The notes below the pieces were generated by a model. That model searched no databases. It had not been told where the DNA came from and was given only the letters and a program-made list of their open reading frames with translations. From assembly GCA_025765615.1 (NCBI GenBank), contig JAIVFJ010000130.1:123512-187511 (forward strand): a DNA stretch of 64,000 nucleotides, in the 5' to 3' direction. This DNA comes from Zopfochytrium polystomum (lineage: Eukaryota; Chytridiomycota; Chytridiomycetes; Chytridiales; Chytridiaceae). This document shows, in pieces, positions 33,333 to 43,634 of this stretch (position 1 is the first letter of the stretch; every line of letters begins with the position of its first letter). Made by a program: the position numbers and the translations under genes.

Positions 33333-35354
33333 ATGCTCAGTCACTCGGTATCTGCGCCACAAGCCGCCACCCTCGCTTCCCTGCCGACGGATGCCCTGCG
33401 CGCCGTCGCCCTGGCGTGTGCACCGTCGTGGACCGACCTGGCCCGCCTCGCATCTACTTGCCGCACCTTGCACGCTGCCCTGCTGCAATCACCTGACTTT
33501 GTGGCCGAGTTCCTCGTCCGCGGCGTGCTGGCGGATCCGTCTCACGTCGAGTCAGCGAAAGCGAACTTTTCCGATGCCGCATCGGGGTGGCAAGGTATAC
33601 CTGATCAGAGAGTAGCATTTTTTTTAATCGCGATAACGCGCATTCTTTCCCCCTTTGGGGCACACCCAGAACTACCCGCGTGGTTTGACGTCATCGCGTT
33701 GCTCGACTTCCTCCGTTTCGACGTTGCTGTTGACGTCCTTCGGATCGCGCAGCAAAGCGGCTGGCTCCCCAAACTCAAGCCGCTGCAGCTGCTGCAGACG
33801 GCCACGGTCCTCGGCCGAAAGGATGTCGTAGATTGTTTGATCGAGAGCCGCAGACATTCAGATTCTGCGTTCGACGACGCCGACGGTCCGTTGGCTTTTT
33901 CGATCGCGTGCGCCTACGGTCGCCACGAGCTGCTAGCTTCGCTCCGAACCGTCGCCGGCGAGGCCTTTGGTGAAGGCGCGTGGGAGCTGGCGGCGAGCAC
34001 CGGTGATATTGAGATGCTTCGCGCGCTCGAGTCCCTCGGACTGAAATTCGAAACCCCCGCCGAAGAAGAAGAAAACATGCTCGAGATGCACGGAATCCTT
34101 TACATGACGCTCCCGCCCGGCGTCATTTCGCGCGTCGGGCCCACCCCAGGGTTCCTCGCCTGCCTGGCTGCCTTGCGTACTGACGCTGTCGCGGTTTTCG
34201 AGTTTCTTGTAGATCGGCAGATCCGCGCCGCTGCCCTCGGCCCGGAGAGCCTCATGTCGCTCGACGAGATCGTTTCGTACGCGCGCAAGCCAGAGTTTCT
34301 TCGTGTGCTGACGCGCCTGGCCCCCGATTGCATAAACCTGTCCCTCGAGCCCTCTCGCGGCACGGCCTTTATACTTCCTATTGCTGCAGAATGCGGCCAG
34401 GCTGATGTCTGTCGTGCATTCTTGGAGAAAAGAGACAAGGAGCACAAAGATGAGCCAGGTACAGACGGCGACGGCAACGAAAGAGACGCAACGGCTTTCG
34501 TCACGAAATTCGATGCGGCGTCGGGAATCTCGACTTCGCGCTTTTTATCTCCGCACAGTCGCGCCATGCACGTCATGGAGCTCGGCCCGGACGGCGTTTA
34601 CATAAAGACGTACGATATGATCATCATCCGCACCGACACATCTTCCGATGTTAAATTTGAGGAAATGCTCCGTGACGTCAAAGAGAGTCCAGTGACAGCC
34701 CTGGGATTCACACCGCGTCCGATGGTGCTGGAAAGCCCAGAATCCGCCCTTCCAGAGCACGCAGACGGGGCAGCCGTTCTACGCGCGCACGGCATCCCCG
34801 TCGAAATGGACATTTACGTCGCCGACGCAGAGTGGGCCGCTTCCGGCCATCTCCTCCTGCTCAGCTCCCCACGATATGGGTTGCAAGACGAAACTGCAGC
34901 AGAGCAGCGACTCTCGCCCGCCGCGGTCTCCCAACACGCCTGCCTGGCCGCGGGCGGCTTTCCTCCCACCATCGTCTACCGCACGGCCAGCGTCAAGTCC
35001 GCCGACGCTCGGCGCCGGTGGGGCGCGATGAAGCGTCTGCTCGGCGGGCCGTTCGATCGAACTTTTCCGTTTCACTTTCCGCGTCCGGTGCTCTTTGTGA
35101 ACGACCGGAACCCCGCTGTACAGCTCGACGGCCTTTCCTTCGACGCTGTCCGTGACCTGCACAAGAACTTCACCGGGACGACCGACGCCCCGGTCTTCCT
35201 CGTTGTCGATGACGCCGCTTTACGCGACGGCCGAGTGGCCGTTGGCACCGTTGCGCGCGCCGAGGTTGTCCGCGGGACCATGTATGGGGATATGTCCACT
35301 CGCACTGGAGATGGTCCTTCGCTTCAGGCCCTGATGCTGAATATGGTGGAGTGA
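33333..35354 (+). CDS. F-box-like protein with ankyrin-like helical repeats
   Basis: Two exons, 33333-33594 and 33670-35354. The 75-nt intron is a multiple of three and can be read through. About 648 residues. The N-terminus looks like an F-box: LASLPTDALRAVALACAP, then DLARLASTCRTLHAALLQS. The following region has helix-pair repeats, for example LLQTATVLGRKDVVDCLIES, AFSIACAYGRHELLASLR and LAASTGDIEMLRALESLG, which resemble degenerate ankyrin repeats. The C-terminal 250 residues have no recognised domain. The family would recruit a substrate to an SCF ubiquitin ligase. The assignment of both domains is by pattern only. Confidence 0.6.
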   Translation: MLSHSVSAPQAATLASLPTDALRAVALACAPSWTDLARLASTCRTLHAALLQSPDFVAEFLVRGVLADPSHVESAKANFSDAASGWQGIPDQRVAFFLIAITRILSPFGAHPELPAWFDVIALLDFLRFDVAVDVLRIAQQSGWLPKLKPLQLLQTATVLGRKDVVDCLIESRRHSDSAFDDADGPLAFSIACAYGRHELLASLRTVAGEAFGEGAWELAASTGDIEMLRALESLGLKFETPAEEEENMLEMHGILYMTLPPGVISRVGPTPGFLACLAALRTDAVAVFEFLVDRQIRAAALGPESLMSLDEIVSYARKPEFLRVLTRLAPDCINLSLEPSRGTAFILPIAAECGQADVCRAFLEKRDKEHKDEPGTDGDGNERDATAFVTKFDAASGISTSRFLSPHSRAMHVMELGPDGVYIKTYDMIIIRTDTSSDVKFEEMLRDVKESPVTALGFTPRPMVLESPESALPEHADGAAVLRAHGIPVEMDIYVADAEWAASGHLLLLSSPRYGLQDETAAEQRLSPAAVSQHACLAAGGFPPTIVYRTASVKSADARRRWGAMKRLLGGPFDRTFPFHFPRPVLFVNDRNPAVQLDGLSFDAVRDLHKNFTGTTDAPVFLVVDDAALRDGRVAVGTVARAEVVRGTMYGDMSTRTGDGPSLQALMLNMVE

Positions 35355-35579
35355 ATTTGAGAGGATTGTGATGTTGCTTGTGGTTGCAAGAAACAATTTT
35401 TGTTTGATGCCTTGCTATTCTTCATCTACGCTCTTTGCTGGTTGGCGCATTCCAGCCGGAGAGGGATCGGGCTGTAGTTGAGCAATAAGGCACTCGTCAT
35501 CATTTTCTACTTCTGTCGTTGGGACATCCGGTAGAGAAAACGTGCAAAGTACCGCGCACAAGCCCTTGTCAAAACAGGA

Positions 35580-36740
35580 ATGTCGCACTTCGCAGTCCGG
35601 TTGAGCTTGAGGCTTCTCTCGCTCCCGGTTGCAATCATCCTCGACGTCGCCAGACTAGCTGACGTTGTCAGCCTCTTGCGCCTCTCCCGGTCCTGCCGAT
35701 TTCTCCGCTCTCTGATACTCGAATCTCAGTCGCTCTGGGTCAACCGTCTTGCCGACATCGCACTCGCCGCAAACTTGCCGCTCACACCAAACCGCACGTT
35801 CGGTCTGCGTGGCCTGCGAAATCTTGTGCTCCGCGTCGATCCGCCTCTGCAGACTCGCTCGTCTCCCGAATACCCGATCGGCGATGAGGGGCGGCAAGCG
35901 TTTGAGATCGAAGAGTCAACGCCACTGCGGAGGATACCGCTGGGTGATCCAGCTTCGCCACCGCGTCAGCAATCCGCAGTAAATCGACGCGTTGTCGGGA
36001 TCACCATGCTGTATAGCTTGACCCGCGGCGTGGGACGGCGGCTGCTTTGTCCATGTATTCTAAAGGACCGAGCGGGCATTCTGATCCGAGGGGATCTGCA
36101 ACTCCCGCCATGCAGCAACGAATGGAACTGGCTCGACATCCACAGCGGCGAGCGCATACGGCTCCCGACGGCAAGCACTTTGTCAAGCCAGCCCTCTGAC
36201 CGAATCACCTCGATACCGGGAACCGACTTCCTCGTGCGCTACTTCTTTGACAGAGAGTCCTACCGCGTTTCGCTGGACATGCTCAGATGGGACAACGCGG
36301 CCGCCGACTTCGTTGCCGTTGTGCCTTGTCCGCTGGCTCGGGAGCCGGCGCTGCAGGCGTTGCTGGATCGATGAAAGGAGAACTGAAGCAAACTTTGAGG
36401 TGTTGGACTTGGTCGCGGCTTGTTGCTCTGTAAGGGAAGAAGGTCAAGGAGACACAGCCTCGATGCTGCGGCTTTCCACCAACCACGTGCTCAAAATGAG
36501 CTTATACCCTCTCCGGAAGTTTTTAACATCCACCGTTCACGGTTGCCGCACGTCTCTGTTTCGGGAAGCCCCTGGAGAATGCAGGTCTTGGACATGAGAA
36601 CGAAAAAGTGCCAATATTTTCGGCCGAAATACCGCCGGATCTGGGACGCTTGGCGGTAGTTGTGTTGTTCGAGGAGTTAAGAGGAGAGGGTGCTGCGACT
36701 CTGACGGCAGAGTACCATCAAACTTCGTTTGAGACGTGAA
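35580..36740 (+). pseudogene. F-box-like gene, internally deleted copy
   Basis: The first 264 residues (35580-36374) closely follow the intact paralogue at 36945-38534, including the LxLSRSCRFLRSLILESQSLWVNRL F-box-like helices and the GTDFLV...CPLAREPALQALLDR segment. The frame then stops. The next bases jump to sequence matching a point about 150 residues further on in the paralogue (NFEVLDLVAACC). Shifted pieces follow, ending in a match to the paralogue's terminal EYHQTSFE. An internal deletion of about 450 bp plus frame shifts explains this. A truncated 264-residue product may still be made. Confidence 0.65.
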
Positions 36741-36944
36741 GACATCACACACAGACTAATCATAATAAATACTATGTCCGGCCTTTCTTCCGCCTTTGTC
36801 GCTCCTTGGACTTTTACTCACCTGCTGCGCTGTCATTGTCGACTAAAGAGGAGTTGGGTGCGTGTGTGGGAGGCATCGCTAATGTGACTAATCCTTTCTT
36901 GCGAACACGCTGGTCCATTTTCCGACGCTTGTGGTCGTTCCGGG

Positions 36945-38534
36945 ATGGACATCGTCGTTTCACCAACACCCTCCCAGTCGAGGCTCCCGGATGCTCTCCT
37001 GCTCGAGATCGCCCGCGTCCTCGACATTGTCAGTCTCTGGCGCCTCTCTTTCTCGTGCCGCCGCCTCCGCGCGCTGATACTAGGATCGCGATCGCTTTGG
37101 ATCGACCGTCTCGCCGCAGTCGAACGAGCCGCGAACGTTCCGCTCACACCAAACCAGACCTGGGGCCTCGCCGGCCTGCGGAACCTCGTCCTTCGAGTCC
37201 ATCCGCGAATACGCTCTCCATCGCAGACAGACGGTAGCGATGCGCCGCGGCACATGCGCGTTTTGCAGATCGAGGAGACGGTGGGAATCCCGTGGACTCC
37301 TTTGGGATATGGATCGGCGCCTGTGCGAGAACCGCCCGCGAGACCCCAGCGCGTGGTCGGCATCATACCCATCTACCGCCGCAGCCGCAATGTTATCCGC
37401 GGACACAGCCCATGCGTGCTCAAAGACAGATGCGGCATTCTGATCGGTGGCGACACGCAGGTGGCTGCGAATACGCCGGGGTGGAGCTGGCTCGACATCC
37501 AAAGCGGTCGGCGGGTTCGTTTTCCAGAAACTAGCGTGCTCGCAAACGCCGGGCCTACGGACGAGATCGTGTGCCTGCCAGGAACCGACTTTGTTGTGCA
37601 CTGTAAAGCTGCGAATTTTGAGCTCTCCCTGCTAAAATGGGACGACGCTGTCGAAGACTTCGTGCCAGTGCGACCGTGTCCGCTTGCGGCTGAGCCGCAA
37701 GTACAAGCGATGCTGGAGAGAGGCGGCCGTCCTATCATCGAAGCGACAACTGGCCTGGACGGATCGGCGTGGCTGTGGTTCAGATTTCCATTTTCGAACA
37801 CCTTGCAAGTTTTGGCGTTTCGCGCGCAGCCCTCGTGTGACGAGAGTGGAGCCGTAGTTTCGCACAACTTAACCTTTGTGCGATTGATTAAACTTGGGCC
37901 AGCCCCGCACGGTGGAGCATGGGGAGCTACATCGTTTGGGGCTGGAATATTTTCGGCAACTAACCACATGGGCCATCGCCGCAGCTCAGAAGTTTATCGT
38001 GCAACCGACGGCAGGCTACTTTGTGAGCAAGTAGGCCCGCCTTTAAGCTTGTCGGGGTCCAAAGCTTTCGTATGGATGGATGAAAACGACGTGAACAGGA
38101 GGAGTGGGCTGCGTGTAGCTCTTGGAACCGGTATTCTATTCACTTCTTTGCGCCCAGCCCAATCCCATGGAAAAACCGCATTCAACTTTGCCGTGCTTGA
38201 CTTGCTTGCCGCTGCATGTGGCGTGCCGAGCAGCCGCGGAACGGGCGGACTGTCAAATTTTCAGCACTGCGAAAGCTGCCGCGTCGACACTGATGTGGAC
38301 ACTGATTGGATCGTTACGAAATGCATGTCTGGGGTTGATTTCAAGTATTTTGAAGATAGACGCAATGGTCGCTTCAAGTTCCTGGACTGGAGCAGACAAA
38401 AATGCCATATATTTGCGCTGGAAAGCGTGCCTAGCTCGCAACAGTTGGCGGCGATTGTTTTGTACGAAGACTTCGCAGAAGGAGGCGAGCCTTGTTTGCG
38501 GGCAGAGTATCATCTAACTCCCTTCGAGATGTGA
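36945..38534 (+). CDS. F-box-like protein (intact member of a local family)
   Basis: A single-exon frame of 529 residues. Residues 13-60 (LPDALLLEIARVLDIVSLWRLSFSCRRLRALILGSRSLWIDRL) have the leucine/proline/cysteine spacing of an F-box. The rest consists of beta-rich repeats such as WSWLDIQSGRRVRFP and LSLLKWDDAVEDFVP, which could form a propeller-like substrate domain; this is inference. It is flanked on both sides by decayed relatives, so the group is a small, turning-over array. The expected role is substrate recognition for an SCF ubiquitin ligase; the target is unknown. Confidence 0.65.
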   Translation: MDIVVSPTPSQSRLPDALLLEIARVLDIVSLWRLSFSCRRLRALILGSRSLWIDRLAAVERAANVPLTPNQTWGLAGLRNLVLRVHPRIRSPSQTDGSDAPRHMRVLQIEETVGIPWTPLGYGSAPVREPPARPQRVVGIIPIYRRSRNVIRGHSPCVLKDRCGILIGGDTQVAANTPGWSWLDIQSGRRVRFPETSVLANAGPTDEIVCLPGTDFVVHCKAANFELSLLKWDDAVEDFVPVRPCPLAAEPQVQAMLERGGRPIIEATTGLDGSAWLWFRFPFSNTLQVLAFRAQPSCDESGAVVSHNLTFVRLIKLGPAPHGGAWGATSFGAGIFSATNHMGHRRSSEVYRATDGRLLCEQVGPPLSLSGSKAFVWMDENDVNRRSGLRVALGTGILFTSLRPAQSHGKTAFNFAVLDLLAAACGVPSSRGTGGLSNFQHCESCRVDTDVDTDWIVTKCMSGVDFKYFEDRRNGRFKFLDWSRQKCHIFALESVPSSQQLAAIVLYEDFAEGGEPCLRAEYHLTPFEM

Positions 38535-38535
38535 A

Positions 38536-39187
38536 TAAATTCAAAATTTCACCTCCTTCCAGGTTTGATACTTTTGGACATCGTCGAGCGTCTCGACATT
38601 CTTACCAGTCATGCCATCGTCTCCGCACCGTCATTCTCAATTCCCAATCGCACTGCATCGATCGCCTCGCGACCCTCGAACGGGGAGCCAACCTGCCGCT
38701 CGCCCCAACCGAAAGAGGGTCTCGCTGTACTACGAAATCTGGTGACTCGCGTTCACCCGCGTCCACAAACCCGATCGGCAACCAGAAGAGGGTCTATTCA
38801 CGTTGCATCATTCCGAGCGGTTCCTATGGTCGATCAAGCGAAGCAGTTACTTCGCACGAGCTTGCCTTTGTCAGGGCGGTTAAAGTGGACCCAAATATCC
38901 AAGACGGCTCGTAGGAGTATCTGGTGCTGATTACTACTTGGCGGTGGTAAGAAGCACCGGACGCGTGCAGTGCTTCGACCTAAAGAGGAAGCTGCTTCTT
39001 TTCGCCAAGAAACGGACCAAATCATGGGTATTTGGCGGCGACGGTTTTGTAAGAAGAATTCGGCTCCGAGCTCGCAGCTTCTCGTCATGCAGAGTTTTAC
39101 CAAACACCATTTCAATTATTTGAATACGGAGCGGCAAAGCAGAACAACCGGCTGTGATGGCTTCTCAGGTTCCATCAGCCTGGTGTA
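38536..39187 (+). pseudogene. F-box-like gene, third and heavily decayed copy
   Basis: Three short frames follow each other and match successive parts of the intact paralogue. These are the F-box end (LRTVILNSQSHCIDRLATLERGANLPL), the next block (LRNLVTRVHPRPQTRS), and a later part (FVRAVKVDP and YLAVVRSTGRVQCFDLKRK). Frames change between them and long stretches are missing. No start codon in frame with the first block is seen. Confidence 0.6.
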
Positions 39188-39239
39188 AAATGTAAGCGAA
39201 GCATTACAAAAAGTCTGTAATCGTTCTTCCGTCCTTTCG

Positions 39240-40289
39240 TCACTCGGTGACAAACTCAATCTCCACCGAATCACCTTCCTCGTCCCTTTTGAATCCTGCT
39301 CCCGTGTACAGCGCGTTGGCGCCCGCATCCGCATCGTCCGCAAACAGCATCACCACCGCCGCGCCGCCGTCCGCAAACGCCATCCTCGCGCAGCTGGCAA
39401 CCACGGCCGCCGCGAACCCTTTCCTCCGCTCCTCGGGCGGCGTATACACGGGGCCGATCCGCGAGATGCGCGCGACCCCCGCCGGCGCCCTGTGCACCGC
39501 CATGCCGACGGGCTTCCCCGCGTCGTCCTCCCACACCGCAACGCGGCGCTCCGCGATGCTCCGCTCGAACCCGGCGGCCAGGATGTCGTCGCGGACCGCG
39601 GGCAGGTGCAGCTCGTCTTGGAATGCGCGGACGCTGGTGACTAGCCAGGGCAGGTCGTCTGTTGTTGAGAGGTTGGCTGGTGGGCGCAGCCGCCCGCCGC
39701 CGCGGGGATGCGGAACGGCGGCGGGAGGGCTGGTCATGACATAGACGACGAGACCTTTTACTTTGCGGGGGACGAGGGACAAGGCGGAGGTGCTGCCACG
39801 GCTGCTCACTTCGGCTCGGTGCAGATCGCACCAGCGGCTTGCAAACTCGGCGGCGGCGGCGGGGTGGCCGGTGGCGCCCTTAATGGGACCAAGGATGCCT
39901 GGGGTTTGGTAGCGCACAGCGTCAAACAGGCGATCTGCGACGGCGGCGGCCGCGCCGGGCGGCATGGGGCACAGGTTCGGAGGGTAGCCAGTCCCGCTGT
40001 GAAAAGCCGCACCTACGACGCGACCGGCGGTGGGGGACGACGGCGTAGAGGGCTGCTGGTCGGCAGCGTATGCGCGGACGAGGATCCAGACGGTTGGGGG
40101 AATCCGGTCGGGGCCATTCTCAGCGGGCGACTTGCTCGCATCGCTCGTTCGGAGTGCGTAATCGAGGGCAGTATTGAAGACGTTGGTGGAGAGAGGGTGC
40201 GCGGCAAGGTACTGCGGCGATGAGGCCAGCGCGTCGTGCGCTGCGTTCGGCGACAGGATCAGCTCGACGGCGAAACTCGGGGCCGTCAT
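39240..40289 (-). CDS. GNAT-family acetyltransferase
   Basis: A single exon of 349 residues. The C-terminal 110 residues carry the GNAT core. The beta4 strand VARISRIGPVYTPPEERRKGFAAAVVASCARMA includes the acetyl-CoA pyrophosphate loop R-R-K-G-F-A (Q/R-x-x-G-x-A type), and the end reads NALYTGAGFKRDEEGDSVEIEF (the FR47-like N-x-x-Y-x-x-x-G-F motif). The N-terminal 200 residues are Ala/Pro-rich and unassigned, as in several fungal GNATs with a degenerate first GNAT half. Acceptor substrate unknown. It is divergently placed to the truncated nucleoside hydrolase, with a CT repeat between. Confidence 0.75.
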   Translation of the reverse strand: MTAPSFAVELILSPNAAHDALASSPQYLAAHPLSTNVFNTALDYALRTSDASKSPAENGPDRIPPTVWILVRAYAADQQPSTPSSPTAGRVVGAAFHSGTGYPPNLCPMPPGAAAAVADRLFDAVRYQTPGILGPIKGATGHPAAAAEFASRWCDLHRAEVSSRGSTSALSLVPRKVKGLVVYVMTSPPAAVPHPRGGGRLRPPANLSTTDDLPWLVTSVRAFQDELHLPAVRDDILAAGFERSIAERRVAVWEDDAGKPVGMAVHRAPAGVARISRIGPVYTPPEERRKGFAAAVVASCARMAFADGGAAVVMLFADDADAGANALYTGAGFKRDEEGDSVEIEFVTE

Positions 40290-40327
40290 GTGTGGGTTTC
40301 TGGCAAGAAGAAATCAAGAATGGGCAA

Positions 40328-40330
<3 letters not shown>

Positions 40331-40368
<38 letters not shown>

Positions 40369-40378
40369 CTCTCTCTCT
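40331..40378 (+). repeat. (CT)n microsatellite
   Basis: A short CT run of about 48 bp with one CG interruption, between the GNAT gene and the truncated hydrolase. Confidence 0.9.
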
Positions 40379-40526
40379 GACACACATTCGCATTTTATTC
40401 CCTACGATGAAGCGGTGCAATGATTCGCCGCCGATATTGTCAATATTAATGCACAGACAGTATTACATTCATTCAAAAACACGTATGTGCGACTCGGCAA
40501 GCGGTCGACTTGTCATTTCCCGTAAG

Positions 40527-41496
40527 ACACCGTCAAAGATAACGTGCGTCACTTCTTGTGCAACTTCAATTCGCTCACGCCAAACAACAGAATACTCGCA
40601 ATCGGGCCGCTGACGAATATCGCGCTTGCCATTTCGCTGGACCCGGACTTTCTGAGCCGGCTGGACGATCTCATTGTCATGGGTGGCTGCATCAACGCGC
40701 GGGGGAACAGCAACCGCGTCGCCGAGTTGTGAGTTCAAACAAACTCTCTTTCTTTTACGCTGCTTCGTTCATTTACATGAATTCACCCCCCACTTTTCCA
40801 CTCAAGCAACTTCTTCTGCGACCCCGAAGCCGTCCACATCGTCCTCGACGCCGCGAAACGCCTCGTCACCTCCTCCGGCGGCAAGATGGCCAAACCCCCC
40901 GTGACGATCGTCTCGTGGGAGACCACGCTCGACCATGGACTCAACTGGGCCGAGTACGACGCGATCCTGGACGAGATGGGCGGCGCCGAGACCGCGCAGA
41001 GCGTGCTGTGGAAGGGGATGACGCACTTTTACGAGAGCATGGGGAGGCAGATGTTTTCGAACCTCACGCGGGGCGAGGACGGAGGGGCGGAGGGCGAGGA
41101 GAAGAAGAACGGCGTGGTTGCTGCTGCGGCGGAGGGGCATCATTTTGCGGCGCATAAGCTCGACAGTGGCAGGTTGGTGGTGCATCCAAAGCAGCTGTTT
41201 GACGCTCAGTGAACTTCAATTGCCGCTAAAATGTTTCCACTCGCTCTCCTCTCGGCACGCCCAGGTTCATCCTCTGCGACTTTTACGCCGCCGTTGTCGC
41301 CCTGAACCCGAAAGCCATGGTCCACTACCACGACTGGGATGCGCAGGTAGAACTCGCCGGACGGCTGTCCCGCGGGATGCTCGGGTTTAACTGGCTGTTC
41401 GACGAGCCAAACCCCAACGTTCGCGTCGCCTTTTCGATCGACAAGTCGGCGGTGGTGGACACGCTTCGCCGCGTGATCAAGCAAGACAAGGCTTGA
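40527..41496 (+). pseudogene. 5'-truncated inosine/uridine-preferring nucleoside hydrolase
   Basis: Three exons are clear: about 40527-40728, 40807-41172 and 41265-41496. They encode the middle and C-terminal part of an IU-nucleoside hydrolase. RILAIGPLTNIALAISLDP and DDLIVMGG are family signatures, followed by AEFNFFCDPEAVHIVL (the E-F-N-x-x-x-D-P motif) and the C-terminal VHYHDWDAQVELAGRLSRG. The essential N-terminal D-x-D-x-x-x-D-D calcium/ribose site should lie about 110 residues upstream. Only 235 bp separate the first exon from the GNAT start, however, and a TAA precedes it in frame. The gene is either truncated by a rearrangement or has remote exons that I cannot see. Confidence 0.65.
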
Positions 41497-41970
41497 GTGA
41501 CTCCCCCACGAATTAGAACGCCTTGGAAGGGCTGGGTTGGTGACAGATTTTTCGGATGGATTTGGGACCTCGGTGTCCGAGACGGAATAAAGGAAAATTG
41601 TCGACATGCTCAGGACAGAAGCCGTTCGATTTGCACAAGCGACGAGTCGTTCACTGCATGAGACAAAGCAAAAGAGATGGGCCGGTTGAACCGCTCTCTC
41701 TCCGCCAGGAGACATTATAGCCCAAAGCCGTCAGTGCCCTAACATCCCCTCCCGATACCGATCCGAAGCACGTCGGCTCTTTTCCAAGTCGCCTTCCACA
41801 TTATTTATCAAACGTTCCACAACTCAGTCTCGTCCTGTCTTTTCGCAGCAACAGACTCGGTCAACACCGCGTGTTTCATCATTTCAATTCCCATCTGTAG
41901 ACAGAGACAGGGACAAAGAAGAAGCTAAAATGGCTTTTGTGTGCGTGTGCGTTTTATTAACATTGCGTTT
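41497..41970. other. Intergenic, no gene recognised
   Basis: Between convergent genes. No recognisable frame. Confidence 0.4.
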
Positions 41971-42398
41971 TCACTCGATCCCCGCCGCGAGGAACTGTCC
42001 AAGGCGTCCACGCAGGTGGCCGAGCATACCAGTCGTCGGCAGCTTGTCGTGCAGCTTCTGCAGCCTGCCCGACGCCACGAACGCCTTGGCGTTCTCGAAC
42101 AAGCCCGCGTCCTTGAGCTCCTGAACCAACTTGGCCCTGATCGCGGGCCTTACGTCTGGAGTGGCCAGAGCCCAAGGAGGAAAATTGGGTTTTGTGAGTT
42201 GGAAGAAAAGAAGTAGTGGGTGGTGGGGGTTGGGAAGTCGGGGGAAAGTTCTTCCGTGATGAAAGGAGGAGTAGAAATGACTGGATGAAACACGGTACCT
42301 TCATAGTCCCGGATTGGCGCGGGTGCAGCCTGCACGGTAGTCGCTGCAATGAAGACCACAAAGACGGCGAGGAAGAGGGCAGAGAAGGAGAACCTCAT
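41971..42398 (-). CDS. Small secreted protein
   Basis: Two exons, 42299-42398 and 41971-42155, phase 1; 94 residues. The start at 42398 is chosen over the Met five codons upstream because it gives a clean signal peptide (MRFSFSALFLAVFVVFIA...VQA), with cleavage likely after the Ala-rich end. The mature part starts APAPIRDYED and continues with Lys/Leu/Ala-rich helices (AKLVQELKDAGLFENAKAF, LQKLHDKLPTTG). It has no cysteines. Function unknown; a secreted or periplasmic-type helical peptide is all that can be said. Stretches of the intron in other frames are not coding. Confidence 0.65.
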
Positions 42399-43634
42399 TT
42401 TGCTGGCGAGCACGCGAGGCAGAAGTAGGAAAGAGTGTGAGAAGAGAGTGTCGTATATGTAGATTCAATCCAAGGGTAGCGTGAAAACGGCATTCCATTT
42501 ATAACTGGCGTGAAGGCTGGCTCATACAACTTAGTGTGCTCAGCCAGCCAGACTGCGGGTCAGAAGAGACAGTACACGCGAGAGGCGCAGTGCCAACCAT
42601 TGCCACATTCGACCAGCCCACGGCTGAGCTACCAGCGGATGTTTCGCGTCCGTCCCTTTGTGTCCACCAATCTCCGCAACTTTAAGTGTAACACAAGGCG
42701 GAGGTCTCGATCATCCGTTGTGTCGTCCGTCCGTCCACTTGACCATTTCCTTTTGTGGACAACGGACAATTCGGTTGCTTTTGGGGTCCAACACCCCTCA
42801 AATCCGTTATAATACTAAATGGCGAACAAATGAACCGGGCTAGAAACTCCTTATGGTCGACAGGAAGGGCGGACAAGAATGGGATATCTGCACTTGAAGA
42901 ATAAAACGCCTGGGCCAACATTCCAGAGTCGCTGCCTCTCCTCGTCTCACACAGTCGCTTTGGACCGATTACCTGCCTTTGGCGAAATGGTTCAGGTGCT
43001 CGCGAATCACGTGCCGAAGCGTGTTGACCAACCGCCGATTTGCCGATTGTGAGGCCATTCGCACGTTTGGGCCAGACTTGACGAACACAAGCCGCTCAAA
43101 TCTTTGGTATTGGACAATCTCCCTTCGGCTGGCTGTCGCAAGCATGTGAAAAGCAACGCTGACGGCCACCGGTTAAAAACCCCGCGTGGCGTGCACACGA
43201 GGGACTTGCCAACACAACAAAAAAAAAAAAAAAAACAGACTGTTGGTCATAGGCGACAGCAGAGAGCGCGTCCATCCATCCAAGCTCCAGATTCCTTCCT
43301 CGTGTTCTGCCCGATCTCGCGAGATCACGGGTGGGGGCCATCCGGATAAACCGGCCGGCTGGCCGGCTCAACACCGAAAACGATTTCACACGTTGAATCA
43401 CGTGTGATGGGCGAATTCATCGGCGATTCGCGCCAAAAGCCAACCCGGCACGGGCCAGGAATCGAGAAACAACAGAAACACAAGAAAAACAAACAAAACA
43501 AAAAAGAAAACAACGCACGCTTCTGGAGTGTTGTTCTCGGCTGGCCGCCCCTCGCACACACCACGCCCTCCTCCTTCTGTTCGCCCTCCCTCTCGCTCAC
43601 CCTACGACAACAACTACCAAGGAGCGAAGACGCC
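42399..43634. other. Intergenic with poly-A tract and small palindromes
   Basis: No gene recognised. A run of about 17 A lies at 43208-43225, and GC palindromes (CCGGCCGGCTGGCCGG) near 43356. The last 200 bp form the 5' flank of the isocitrate dehydrogenase gene. Confidence 0.4.
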
